Source of the DNA: Lethocerus indicus
Taxonomy: Eukaryota; Arthropoda; Insecta; Hemiptera; Belostomatidae
Assembly: GCA_019843655.1 (NCBI GenBank)
Contig: JACDQD010000005.1
Coordinates: 5,669,575 to 5,733,574 of the forward strand
Length of the DNA stretch: 64,000 nt
Reading direction: 5' to 3'
Shown piece by piece: positions 36,918 to 50,300 of the stretch (the first letter of the stretch is position 1; each line of letters starts with the position of its first letter). The notes under the pieces are model-generated. The model did not search any database, was not told the origin of the DNA, and saw only the letters and a program-made list of their open reading frames with translations. A program made the position numbers and the translations under genes.

Positions 36918-39900
36918 CGTCGTGAGAGATTATTGCACATGAACTGACGCGAGGAGCCTTGGTAATATGAACTTCTCCTATGGGCGGGGGGGCAGGGTAC
37001 TAAAAACGGAATCGAATATCCCCCGCCGATGGCAGTGTCGGCTATTACCGAACGTTGTGTGCCCGTGAAAAAAGATTTTCCCGTTCGAAACCTTCGGATG
37101 ACTCACGCCATTGTTGTCATTTTTAAATGTCGTTCCTCGAAGTAATTTCGCCGTCCAATTTATACAGGATTGGTGTCTATCCGTCCGTTACTGCGACCGA
37201 TTTTACGGGTCAGTCCGAGCCGGTTTCGGTGTTTTGTATTTATTCGACAGCGGAGATTTTAACGCGGGTAGAGGACCGGCGGTGCGTCAAAGGCAGGAAG
37301 GGGACAGCGCCGAATCCTTAAACCGTCTTTCTGTCTTTCCGTTAGTTTCTCTTAGAGTGGGCGGAGGCGGGCGAATGACGAGTAAGAAGTACAGGGAACG
37401 ATGGGAGCCGAGATAGGGAGGACGAAGGGACTTCTTTGGGGGATGTGGGAGTTTTACCTGTGCCGGTACCTTATTCAAAAGAATCCCAATTATACGCTGG
37501 CCATCTTACGCTCTTTCCACGTAGTGCGGTGACCTTTCTCTCATCCCGCTGCCAAATGAGCAGGCCCGTTTTTCTCATATCACGAATTGGAACGGACGGT
37601 TTCACGCGCCGCAATCCGTATTCACGATTTCACAAAATCATCATTTTTCTAACTTGAATCCAATCTGGGAATAATTAAAAAAATAATGGTTATTTTATTA
37701 CTAAGGATTGATTACAGTTTACTGGTGAAAATGCTAATGGGATATGAGAATAGAGGTTGCTCTAATTTTCTCCAGTGTATTCATTAAAATTTATTATATT
37801 TGAATATGCTGTAAATGGGATTACAATTACATTTCATTGCACAGGATGAATATTCGGCCCTATTTATTCCGATCGTTGTATCTCAAAATATATAAAAAGA
37901 AACCATTTCAGAATTTACAGCCGATCGACGATAAAGGATTCCGGCAACGTTTTTAGCCTGTACTGAATACCTGAGACCCACATTATTTAATCTCAACGAG
38001 CGAAGCTTTTACTTTTAATCACGACACAATTTTATCCGGTATCTGATAGTTAACGAGGCAGAGCCGGTATTGTGTTCGTGACAGTGATAAGGGGGGGTGG
38101 CGTTGGGTGGAGGCGGGAGAGAAAATAGCTTCCTAGGGCGGTCGGTTACACAAGTCGTAGTTGTAGGTAAGGGCTGTCTGGGGCCCATTACGAAACTGCT
38201 TCATGTCCTGTCCTCTCCTCTGGGTCCGAGGTGGCGATGAGTCTCGGCTCTCGGACGGACACTTACTTATGCAGATCGGAGGACAATTATTTTCACCGCC
38301 TCCCCACCCCCCCCCCTGAAGTGAACCAGGCTTCTTGCACAATCCCCTTCTCCCGCCCGTTATCTCCCTCTTCCCCCGTGTTTGCCTTCCTTCTTTTATT
38401 TCTTCTCACGTCCTCGATACCTCCGACTCGGAGTGCCCTCAAGAAATGTTCCTACCTCCGCCTCCGACTTAACATAATAAAAGATATCGTCCGGCACTCT
38501 AGGGTAGTTATAACGCGGGTGACGAGTAAATATTTAGATGTAATCGGCGGCCAACTTAAGTATTGACTTCCTGTAGGGTCGTAGAATTGAATATTTCTTT
38601 TTGAATGCTAATACACAGTCACTGAATGTTATGGGCTTCGAAAGTATCGCTAATGTAAGATCATCAGTGACAAGTGAAATTTAAATTGTCATAGAACTAG
38701 AATGAGTTTTATTCACCATTTCTTCGGACTCCTAATTCTCCACGATATGGCACCGATGTACCGATATACGTCTTATTAAGCTAATTCTAACTGTCCTTCT
38801 AACAAAATAGCGGCCCGCGCCCTTCGAACCTCTTTGTTGTATCCGGCCCTCTTTATGTCGAACTCGCGGCCTCTTTGTTCACGTCTCGTTAACAACGGTT
38901 ACGAGTCACGAGACTCTTTTTTTTATCTCCTTATTTATTTATTCAAATCGGTTTTTTCCCCCATGGGCCATGTCGGGGCCCTGTACAACAAAGGGCCGGC
39001 GTCGTTTGCATCTAGCCGTCAAAGCCGACGGCCCGGCGTAGCGCCGGCGTGTGGCGTTGTGCCGCATGTGAAGTGCTCGTAAACGGTGCCCGGGCCGTGT
39101 ACACAGTGGACGGACCTCGGTTCTATTGTGCTCGGATTTTTATCTATTCACGGGAGCGACCGAACATTTGTCGCCACCGCTTTCCCATCCTCCAACACCC
39201 GGGCAATTACCAGTTTTGTCGATAAAAATCCTCCAGACGGATACAGCCGGTATCGGAGTACATTGCTTTCACCGCATTAAAGCCTTATCCGATCCCGCCT
39301 AAAGTGTTTCCTATACAAACCATTGTACGGCAGGGGGAGAGAAATCCGAGTCGCTCGGCCGCAATGGCGTCTCCCTTCCCCAATTCTGGACGTGATTTTC
39401 TGGTGCTGTATTAACTAAATGCCGAGGGAAGAGAATTAAATTTTCGCGACCGAATAAATTTAATATCTGCTGTTTGTCGCAGAATTCTCTTGATACCAGT
39501 AGTATTTTTTTTAAGTAAACCGTGGATAAAGTTGTATACCTGGGCGATTGAATTCCGTAGTTACGTTTACTGGATGTTTTACAGAATTCAATTACGCGAG
39601 CAAAAGCACTACGGCCCCTTTTTTCTTCCCCTTAACTTTTGAAAAAAAAACCGGATCAATAAGTACCGGGGCTCGATACGGAGCTGAAGAAGGGGAGCGA
39701 GTGGGGTTGTAGGCGTTTAGTTGAGTTCCGATGTAAAAAAATGTGCTCTGCTTTGATCTTCGACTAACAAGATTCGGCGGACTTTCTGTGCCCCCCATAG
39801 CTTTTATTCGTGGAGGGTTCCCATGCCAAGTTCGGCTTGAACAATGTTAGGTTTCCGGAGCCCACGAGCACTTCGAAATATTACTACTATCTGTAGGGCA

Positions 39901-40764
39901 AATTGTACTTTGTAAATAACGCAAGTGGTATCAGTACTTTTATACCACCGTTCGTTGCTTGTTTAAATTTTGAATCCTTTCATCCATTCAGTCTGTGGAA
40001 AAACCTTTCCGTAAAATGAAAATGTGGTTTTTGCAGTAACCCCTCTTAATAAACGGGTATATTTTTAAATGTTTTTTTATCCCTACCGGCGAAATTACGT
40101 TACTACGATTATCCTAGGGTTCTCCTTTGTTCTTTATGATCACGAATATATATACTTGAATATACGTTATGAACATACCTTATGTAATGAGGGTTCTTAT
40201 CTTCGGTGAGAGTTCATTAGTGTGAACATATTTCTGGACTAACGCTAGACACCCTCGTCCACTAACACGTCATTCGAAATATCATTATAAATTATATGAC
40301 AGGTATTCCAAACGATTTATTATTTATTATGAAACTACTTTCTTAGTGTTACCAAACAGGCGGTCGCTAATATACCCAGGAATGCGTCTGGTACTTGTGT
40401 TCTTGAATATGTTTATAGCCTTCTAATGTTCTCTGGTTAAATGCGGATTAACTGTTCTCTCAAGGATTGTTTAATGAGGGTGGATGTTTATGTCAGTTTC
40501 GTCTTCTTCGTTAAACCCACCTTACAAGATACCATCTCGGCTCGATCAGCGTTCCCATTCCCGTCCCGGATTATGACCAAGAAACATTATCGTTAAATTT
40601 TTATATCGAACTCAATCGAAGTGTTGCATCGGTCACGAAGTGTGTTACTGGGCCTGGAATCATTAATTACGATGTAAATCTCTGAAACTCTCCAATAATC
40701 CCGTGTAATAGAAAATCCTGAATTGAATATCCGAACAGCCGGTCGTGGCTAAGTCCGGCTTATT

Positions 40765-40797
40765 CTTCCTCCTCCTCCGCCTCCTCCTTCTCCTCGT
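40765..40797. repeat. imperfect (TCC)n tract
   Basis: About eleven TCC-like units with two substitutions, giving an Arg run on the minus strand. Confidence 0.9.
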
Positions 40798-43700
40798 TAT
40801 AATAATTAGATTTAAATGCAAATGCCCGTTTGGACATTCTCTCTTGTTTAAAGAACACATAGGCGTCCGTGTCTTAAGATTAATCTAACCGTTTAGACCG
40901 CGGAGTCTAAAGCGGGTCCACGTAGCCTCGTGTTATCTAACGAGCTGTGTAGAGAACAGTCGATGAAAAATCTTACGACGCCGGCTTAGTTTGTCCAAGT
41001 TTTATTGAGCGTACTTTAATTTCAACGTCTTATCAAATAGTTCCTGTTATTACCAGTCCGGAACATTCCTTCATGAATGACCAGGCCGCATTTTATATCT
41101 GAAAATGCTGAGTTTTGACGTGATCTGAGTGCGGCTATACAAGTATAATAAAGTCATCTACAGGCTTAGAGCGGAAATGAGCTTTGCTTCGGGCACAGGT
41201 ACCACTACATGCCCGACACGTTTAGAACCTTCTGTTGAGAGTGCTTTTGTGAAATAAATTTTCTTCCCTATGGCACAGTAGTTATGCATTTCATGACACA
41301 GAATGCATTTCGGGGATATAATTTTTCGCATTATTTGTTATTTTGAGAAATAGCAATATCAAAAAAATCTCAAATTCTGTAATCGATTTAGCTGTAATTA
41401 ACTGTAATGATGAACTTTTGAGCTTGAAATTTAATATATGACACAATTAAGCTTAGGAATTATTCAGAATTATAGAGTTCATAAAACATGAGAGTGTATT
41501 CGTATTGAAGTGGAACATACGGGATTTGATACGACGCGGTAAAAATAACTGACCATTATAAAAAGGGTAAGGGTTACTAAAAATAGGTTGTATCTGCATT
41601 TATATTAAGTTATTCATGAAATAAACTAAGAAGAAAACATAGTTATAGTATAAATAAAGGGAAATAAAGGTTTAACCATTTTTTAATTTTATGTTTCAAA
41701 CCCGCTCATCAACTCCAATTTAAACTACTGTTAACGCGACTTCGGAACCGGTTTAAGTTTGTGCAAGCTCGCCTATGTTTTTGTTGCGTGCGAAGTGAAA
41801 GTAAGTAGCAGTACTCAGTGGGCGGATGAATGCGAAACGAAATATTATCAACGGCGATTGACTTTCCGATAGGGCTCGTGCAGGTTAACTGTACAGGTGG
41901 ATACGGTTCTCTGATATGTCGTCGGACTTCTGTGATAAATCTGTTAGAACGAATTAACAGACGATCCGTCCGGCGGGAAAAGTTACGACAGGGCGAAGTC
42001 GATATTTGCTTACACGAACTGTGTTCCCTTGTCGGGAAGTTTCTAGGATAAGCTTGACAAAGAGAGAAACCCCAACTCTGAAGAATGATCCGGCGTCCTT
42101 TCTTCGGATTAGTCTTCCGGAGTTCATTTTTTATTTTTGAGGAAAAAAACGAAACTGATAAAGTACTCCAGGGCACGAAACGACCCACTCGGCACGAGAT
42201 CCCTAAAACCAAGGTCCGAAGGTATAACCGCGCCTTACGACTTGTATATTTTCCAGTTATCGCGATACTTTTTAAGTCATAAACTGAATGACTGAATGAC
42301 GTGCGGAGTGCCACTTGCCGTATTAATTAAACTTGGAGCGGGTTATCATTTTTAATTCTACTACAAACTAAAAATACAGGTAATAGATCAATTTAAAAGT
42401 GTCAAAATAAAGATTAAGCATTGTATTTGTTGTATAAAATTCCGTTAAGCGGCTAATATATTGTGCTATGATATATCGAAACCAAAATATTTTTGCTAAC
42501 TAGGCACTATATTTCGATTTCCACATGGACAAGCTGGTTGGATTCAGCTGAAATCGTGAAACTATGAAAATTGAACGTGTTAAGACATTTGTTTTTAATT
42601 CATTTTATAACCTAACTTTCATCCGTGAAAGTCGTTTCACATTCGGCTCCGAAAATTGCTTTTAACCAAAACTGTGAGCGTGTGAAGGCGATGTTTAAGA
42701 TCTATCGGTTAAAATACTAGTAGAGAAAGGCCTGTTGTTGGACAGCGGCGTAAGAATTGTGTGTTGTACCGTTAGAGCCGGCGGCCGCCGCTTCTTTACG
42801 GGCCGGGCCCTGTACGCCCGCCGCCAGCATATGGAAGGATTTACAGTAGTGGTCACCCATTGGAAAACGATTTTCCCGAATTTCACCCGTCGGAAAATCG
42901 GTGTGTCGGCGAAAGGGCGAGTTTGCCCCGCCGCGCGGTGGCCTGGTTTTTCACCGATGGTCGAAATAACAGCTTAAACCGGCCAGGTGATTCTCACGGG
43001 GATAATGACGTTAGAAATCAGTGGTCATAATTTTCGGCCCCTCGATGAAAACCTGAAGCTAACTTATGAGTCGTAATATTCGTAGTATATGATTCATCCA
43101 GATTGTCCTTCAGTATGCATTTAAAAGTCTGAAATATGATTGATAGCTCGGTTACTTGGATGGTGCGTTATTAGACGGCACGAGGATGACTAGATACTCG
43201 GCCTCCCCTCCTCCCCTTCGACAGTTAGAGAAGTAGACGTTCATGACCGATAGTTGTTTATTATATTATTTTTGCGCCGAGACACGACTATGTTTATCTG
43301 TTCGTAATTCATATCAGAGTATGATACGGGGAAGAAAAACTCATCTACCGTGTCAAATCTAACCGAAATTTCTGGCATTGTACCGAACGCCCTTTCGGTC
43401 TTCCTCTTCGGTATCCCTCTTCATCGGTTCCACCCCGGGCTCTCGGTTGAAGTTCATTGACCTAACTCCCGCTAACCCACTGGGGGTCCTGCTCGTAAAT
43501 TAAAATAGAAAGGCGGTCTTATTAACGCCCCCGCCTGCGTTAAAATGCCCACCAACTTATGTACATAACGTATGTATCTCGCCCCTTAAAAGCGTTGGAC
43601 CGTAAAATTCGATACATAATGCGATCGGGACCAAGAAAGGGCCCCGGCCGTTTTTCTGGGGTACCGATAGCGCGCGGCCTACCGGTCCCGGGGCCCACAT

Positions 43701-45238
43701 AAACATTGTACATTATACATCAATTCTTGAAACTATGTGGCGCGATTTTACTGTAAAAACTGTTAATTTGATTATATCGCATTTAAAATACGCCTACGGG
43801 TCGTCTTTATTGCCCTACAAGGGTCAGAATGCCCAACTATTATCCGCCAGGGCATTTAAAATCTGTAGGAAGAAAATATATAAGCTAGTATAACACACTA
43901 TTGAAACAACTTACATTCTCCGATTGATTGCTGGCCTATGGGTATCAGCCTTTAATATTCATGCAGAATTTTTTCTTATTCATTCATTATCGCTTGTCTG
44001 CCACACAATTCTAACAATGAAATTACTTCGGAATATGTATCCTTTCTTTTTAACTCTTATGTTCTCAGTATTCCCATATTTTTACTCCCATATTTATTTA
44101 TTTTCCCGTCCGTATGAGGCGGTGACAGTTAATTTTGTCGGTGTCGTTTTCAATTTTAATTCCTCGAATTGGTCAACTCGTGAGATGGTAATCCTCCTCT
44201 AAATCCCTCCCCCCCCCATTAGTGTTGCGTAATTGTGGTCAACTTTAATCCCAGTTACTCGCCACGAGGTCCTCGATTAAAAAGGAGCACCGAGCGATTA
44301 TTTATGAACTGAAAAGCGGCCGTAGATAAATCAGAGATTTGTATTTATTATTTCCTGGCTGTGTATTGCGCTATCGGCTTGTAATTCACCGTGGCGGTTG
44401 CACGGTCGTGTCACTCCTGGGTGAGTTGCCCGTGAATGCAGCCACTCCGTGAAACCGTCCCAACCGATTACAGAGACCGGTTTTTATCTAGGAACTTTTT
44501 TTCGCTTTCTGGTTGTTTTTCTACGCTCTTCGTTTTACTTCGTTGTAAACCCCGAGACTGGAAATAATTTGTTTAGACGTCAGAAGCGGCCATGTACAAG
44601 GGCGTCGCTCTTCTCCCGGCGAAGCTTCATCCGAAAATAATTGATGTAGTACTCGGCGGGTTCCAGTACGTTTATGGAAATTAACGCTGAATTGACTAAA
44701 GCCCGTCAGCAGATACAGACAATAGCGCGAGTATATAATATTTCAAATTCTAAAGAAGGCTCCAATAATAACACAAAATTATGACACTAGGTAGACATTT
44801 AACTAATTGCAAACGGCGATGGAGCCCCGCAGAGACCGGTCGAAAATCGCAACATTTAAATTATAAACGCTCGTACACCCACCACAACAAATGCCTTAAA
44901 TTAATGGTTGATCAAAATTATGTAGGTATATTATCGTAAATTATATAGGAGCAAATAACAATAATAGAACCAGTTTAGAATACCTGTTTTGTGGTTTGCG
45001 AGAGGTTGGAATACCGTAGATTTTGTGTGTTTTTGTCTCCTCTCGCTGGTTTGGTCCTTTGCTAGACCGGTTGCTCGCCATTTTCACTAGCGGTGTTAGT
45101 AACTTTGGCACTTTCGATGTTTTTGGGCATCCTCACTGCACTGTCACTATCACTTGTACTGTGGTGGTTGTCTGTTTGTCGTGTGTATATATGTGTGTCT
45201 TGTTATTGTATTTTTTGGGGATGTTGTTGTGTGAGTGG

Positions 45239-45995
45239 ACCCAACGAACTTTAGTTGAGTACATTTCCGCACCACCCTCAGGGGGCGCTAGTTTACCGGT
45301 GGAACTGGACCCAACGAACTTTAGTTGAGTACATTTCCGCACCACCCTCAGGGGGCGCTAGTTTACCGGTGGAACTGGACCCAACGAACTTTAGTTGAGT
45401 ACATTTCCGCACCACCCTCAGGGGCGCTAGTTTATCGGTGGAACTGGACCCAACGAACTTTAGTTGAGTACATTTCCGCACCACCCTCAGGGGGCGCTAG
45501 TTTACCGGTGGAACTGGACCCAACGAACTTTAGTTGAGTACATTTCCGCACCACCCTCAGGGGCGCTAGTTTATCGGTGGAACTGGACCCAACGAACTTT
45601 AGTTGAGTACATTTCCGCACCATCCCTCAGGGCGCGCTAGTTTACCGGTGGAACTGGACCCAACGAACTTTAGTTGAGTACATTTCCGCACCACCCTCAG
45701 GGGCGCTAGTTTATCGGTGGAACTGGACCCAACGAACTTTAGTTGAGTACATTTCCGCACCACCCTCAGGGGGCGCTAGTTTACCGGTGGAACTGGACCC
45801 AACGAACTTTAGTTGAGTACATTTCCGCACCACCCTCAGGGGGCGCTAGTTTATCGGTGGAACTGGACCCAACGAACTTTAGTTGAGTACATTTCCGCAC
45901 CACCCTCAGGGGGCGCTAGTTTACCGGTGGAACTGGACCCAACGAACTTTAGTTGAGTACATTTTCGCACCACACTCAGGGGGGCTCTAGTTTCT
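45239..45995 (+). repeat. minisatellite array 1, 70-bp unit, about 10.8 copies, CTCF-like core in each unit
   Basis: Units start (at CCAACGAAC) at 45241, 45311, 45381, 45450, 45520, 45589, 45660, 45729, 45799, 45869 and 45939; the last is partial and diverged. Unit length is 69-71 bp, set mainly by the number of G in the CTCAGGGGGCGCTAG segment. Units 2 to 10 alternate strictly between TTTACCGG and TTTATCGG, so the real repeating block is a dimer of about 139 bp. The 14-mer CCCTCAGGGGGCGC agrees with the vertebrate CTCF consensus CCASYAGRKGGCRS at 12 of 14 positions. The five-G form needed for that is present in six units. The array ends directly at a (TA)n tract. Confidence 0.97.
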
Positions 45996-45996
45996 A

Positions 45997-46000
<4 letters not shown>

Positions 46001-46057
<57 letters not shown>
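46001..46057. repeat. (TA)n microsatellite
   Basis: An uninterrupted AT dinucleotide run of 57 bp directly abuts the 3' end of minisatellite array 1. It creates an artificial Ile-Tyr reading frame. Confidence 0.98.
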
Positions 46058-46058
<1 letters not shown>

Positions 46059-46129
46059 GCCCTGTGCATATGTGAGGCGGCGAAAATTGTCTTTGATCGG
46101 TTCGTGATTGAATCAATCCTGGGCCTCGG

Positions 46130-46144
46130 AGGAGGAGGAGGAGG
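46130..46144. repeat. short (GGA)n tract
   Basis: Five GGA units, 70 bp past the (TA)n tract that ends minisatellite array 1. Confidence 0.85.
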
Positions 46145-47063
46145 ATTGCTTGGATTAGAGATCCCGTACGCCCATTCAACGTTCAAATGACTGCACTTTG
46201 CCTTCGGTTGTAATTGAATTGAGCTTCGTTACTTTGTTCCTGCTTGAAGGTAACATTCTGCGGTCTCACGACTGTCGTGCGATTAGTTTTCCTCACGCAA
46301 CGAGGCGAATGAATGTCGGTTCCGATTTTTTATTGCTCGGGATTCGTAATATTCCGCGAGAACGACGTTTCAAAAGAAAAAGCACCTCAGAACGTGATTA
46401 CGAATTTGTTTCATACCTAACTCATGTTTATTTCGTACTAAAATATTTATTAAAATTCCCTCTTCGTCCGCGACTGTGCCATACAAAATTACAATAAATT
46501 CCATTCCAGGATTACATACTAGTTCCAAACGCTACTCACTCCCGAAATCCCGCACGTTCTCCAGACGCCTCAAAAGGAAGTGGCCACGTGATTTAATGGA
46601 TTAAATAAATAAAAAAAAATGGGCGCTGTTATTCTCATACTCGTTACTCGTGTAGAACATCAATGTCGCTTATTGTTTTTCTGGCAATATAATTTTTTCT
46701 CTCTCTTTATTTATTGTACAATCAACTTTTATGGTTATAGGTACAATCGCGGAATGTTTTTATGTCATTTGGCGATAAAGTAGCCACCTAGTGATGTGAC
46801 CTTTTGATCTCTGGGTTAGTGTCGTTTAAGCTACCGCGGGGATGAATGGGTAACAGAGGAGAGGGATTCAACGAGTGCATAGGATTAGGAGTGAGACGGG
46901 CATGATTCTTTAGGAACCGGGATTTTATAACTTTGTCAATTAGAAACCTATCAATTGAAGACATAAGGATCTAAAGTTATAGTAGGTTCTTTGTTCAAAT
47001 GTTTCTTCTGTCACAATATGATTTTATTTCTCGCCAATAATAGGGATTTAATTTTTGTTTCAG
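46145..47063. other. non-coding stretch before the first firm exon
   Basis: No recognisable exon or motif apart from the splice acceptor at its end. AT-rich intron-like sequence with a pyrimidine run near 46.7 kb. Confidence 0.6.
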
Positions 47064-47315
47064 GGAGCACGACTGCGGAGGATCTGGTACCTACGCTGTT
47101 GAACATGTACGACACGCTGGTGGGGCGGCACCAGGAGGCGGCTGCGAGGTGCACGCCCCCGCCGGCCACAGCCCACCACCAGCAGCCCTGCCGCCCCCGC
47201 CCCCAGGAGCCGCCGCCCCACCGCCCCCACACACACCCTCACCACCTCTCCAACGTCCCCAGGCCACTCTCGGTCACCTCAATTGCTTCGTCCTCATCTT
47301 CGTCATCTTCTTCCG
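47064..47315 (+). CDS. PLEKHG-like gene, exon with His/Pro/Ser-rich linker
   Basis: The acceptor is tttttgtttcag and the donor is TCCG|gtaagt; both are strong. The exon is 252 bp, phase 1 in and phase 1 out, so it could be skipped without shifting the frame. It encodes [20 protein letters not shown], then a stretch rich in His, Pro, Gln and Arg, then SVTSIAS and a run of nine serines. The first 30 codons could form a short helix and the rest is probably disordered. The central part is far more GC-rich than the flanking DNA. No domain is recognised. It belongs to the same transcript as the DH exons by phase, strand and position, which is an inference without RNA evidence. Confidence 0.8.
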
Positions 47316-50300
47316 GTAAGTCACCCATCTCAAAACTGGAGGAAGGCGAACAAAAAGTTTAATGAAAATGTCATTTTCGTAACATAAAATATAAACGTTC
47401 TTGAATATAAATGATGGCATGACATTTGACGAACTACTGCCCGAGTAACACATCGCAATTGTACGTACAATTAGGTCATACGATCTGATCGACAATAAGC
47501 CTCAGTCGGACGGTCGGCCTAAGGTTCTCGAACTTAAGAGTAGAGTCAGGGGGAATCTGCAAGCCGCACCTTTTTAAGCATTCATACTGTTGTGCTACTA
47601 ACAAGTACCCAGATTTCTTTGCGACAGATGCATTTTAGGGGCAGTTCCATGCCCCGTCTGGGGCCCAGAGGTGGTAAATGCTCGAGGGTGCACATTACCC
47701 AGGAGCTCGTAATACGGATTGTTGACGCCCGTACGCTCGGGTCATAATATCTGGGCTATTTTTGTTGCGGCTGTCTTAAACGGGCAGTCATAATCGTTAA
47801 AGCCGACCCCTGTGCATATAGGGTTGCCGCCGTGTCCCGTTACTCTCGGGCTGAACTGGTTAATGCAAATCATTTGGTAAACTGGCCGCGTATCATTTAC
47901 GATCGCCAACGCGGAACACCGTCTCCAATAATGAAATCGGTCAGTGTTATGATCTTCATTTTAAACCCGTCCCACAAGTGAACTAAACGGTTGGCAATTT
48001 ATACGAACGTACAAACTGCAGATTTAATCGTCGATATTAATTATGCCTTTTTCCACCGATCTCGTCACAGTATGGTTTCTTGTTCAACTTCTTGTTGATA
48101 TTTAATCCAACAAACCGTTCTAACTGTCCCTTATTCGCTTCAGAATATTATAATTATATTTCCTGTATATTTGCGCCACATCCACGCAGTAGAGTTTCTT
48201 ATACTTATTTAGATTGTTTTCCCTGTATTTACTACGAACAATTTTGCCGAGGATTTAGATTTAGATTCGTAATAAAGAGCAAGGTTTATTGATCTGAAGT
48301 ATTATTGGAAGCGGTAATGATCGAGGACAAGTGTTCTGATTACTTTCACCGCATGAGACGAATCGTATTTTCAGCGCATGATAAGAGCGAATCACGGGCT
48401 CAAAATTGGACACTTATTATTTAATTTATTAGGGCCGCACTGTACGTATCTTTGTAAGATAAATTTTTCTTTTCGCTTCCCTAATTTCCGGGTTCTGGGT
48501 GCAGAGCGGTTAGTTTCTAATTGCGGCTCACATTTCGGCCAGTGGGCCCATTCAATGCCACTTTCTACGAGAGGAGGCCGGCCGTGTCCGCCGCTATGAC
48601 ACGATTCCTTATTATTCGGCACCGTTGACACTTTCACTCGGACTCCCCGCGCTCTACAGAGAGAAAAGAAAGAGAATGATAAAAGCTCCAGAATGGGAAA
48701 ACGGTCTTGAGCCCGAGGCGCCACAATGACCGTATTAAACGCTCGCTCCCGGGACACCGTCGTCGACAAAGATTAGAAATCAGTTTCAGCTACCGCTTTC
48801 TTCCGAGGGCTTTCCTCGTGGAAATTCAATTTTTTTTCTACCCGTCACTTTTCGCCTCGCAAGAGTGTTTTCTTGAAGCCCATGGAGAAAGCTGGTTGAG
48901 GGGGGATGTAATTGTAATTCAAATTTACAGTTGATTCAGACACTTCCATGGAGCATCCTTCCAGTACTATCTATGAGAGATACTCACCTACGACATACCA
49001 ATATAATATTCCAAGTCAACCATAACAATGATAAATTGACGCGAAAAAAGTTGAATACCTTGAGAAGATTGCGCAAATAAGAATACCGTTGAGTCAGCTT
49101 CAGATACATAAAACGTTCCTGGGCAGACGTGGGTAGGCGAGTACCGCTACAGTAGGAAGTTGCCAAAACACGACGCAGGTTGCGAACCGCATTCCGCCCC
49201 TCGATTCTGTCCCGATTCTATAGAAAAACAAAGTGAAAAAGAAATAAAATGGGACCTGATTCGGTCCAAGGTTATTATAATGCGCAGTAAACAATGCAGT
49301 AATGCTACAGACCTGGAACAATTTCTCTGCTCGACTTCCACACCGGCCAAAAAACAGGGCCGCCGCCCGGTGGTTTTCAAATGAGCCGAACGGGACTAAC
49401 GCGTTCAAACGCGGGCTTAACATACAAATTTGAATGGAAGCAAACTCTTTCGGGTAAGGAAGAATTGGGTCTCTAGTTTTTGCCACCCACCGTCCATATT
49501 ACAAATTCTTACAAAGGTTTACAATATTCAGATTTTGTCTGATACATGCACCAACCCCATTGTGCTTGGGTTGAACGCAAATTTCCTGCGCTACTTTGAA
49601 GAATGCCTCCAAGCGTTAGAAAATGAGGAGTCGTTTCAAAATCTGGACTTGGTTTCCCAACGTTCATAAAGCATGAACCATGGGGCCAGAACAATTTCAA
49701 TTTCTCCTGCGTACTGATGAAATCGTGCATACGCCATTGAAACGTGTAAAAGTCTTGAGACGGTCCGGTTTGGAAGTAATGGAAAATACATTTTACCGGC
49801 TCGAATGTGTTTTCACAGACTAATATTTCGTAAGGTTCATTTTAGGAGAATATAACTTATTTTTTATCGAAGTCAAGTAAACATCTGTAACATATTTAAA
49901 AAGGGCTTGAAGCGTAAATGAAGACTTCTAAATCAATAAACATCCTTATATTTGTATTACAGGTTCGAAATTGATTAAGAAAAAGTCAAACGCCCTGAAC
50001 CTCGAAAGGGAAAATTTATTTAATGGACAGTAATGGACGTGGATTAGCCACCCTCCAGCACCGCTAATATCCTGCAGTGATTCCAGTCCGGCCCCTGAAT
50101 ACTTAATGGTGTTTAGCTTTCTTTTATATCCCTTGTTTCTTAAGTTTCTCTCCGAATACGATCCGTTTCCTTCCTCCCTCGCTCGTGATTATTCCCCCGG
50201 CTCGCGTTACGCACCGGGGACTCAGTAAGTGGTTCTGAATGGTAAGACGGGGAGACGGGGGTCGTTCCACTCATCCCCCTAGGGTGTTCACCAACTTCTT

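Larger units (their letters stand above)
32037..45238. other. gene-free stretch, probably long intron
   Basis: No recognisable exon. It contains G- and C-rich tracts (34.8, 35.95, 36.98 and 38.3 kb), a (GA)n tract and a (TCC)n tract. The longest open frame of the window (41709-42314, -) is here, and the opposite strand is also largely open over the same bases. It has no recognisable domain. Confidence 0.65.

Noticed and set aside
41709..42314. Longest open frame in the window (201 codons, minus strand)
   Set aside because: The + strand is also open over much of the same bases, the protein has no recognisable domain, and one frame of this length is expected about once by chance in 64 kb.
45239..45995. 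CRISPR-like appearance of the repeats
   Set aside because: Units are directly abutting with no unique spacers, and the context is a spliced eukaryotic gene.
45023..46186. Open frames repeating [11 protein letters not shown] or [11 protein letters not shown] across the arrays (also at 56317-56606)
   Set aside because: They are translations of the 70-bp minisatellite. The unit is not a multiple of three, so the frame changes with each copy, and both strands look open. No independent coding evidence.
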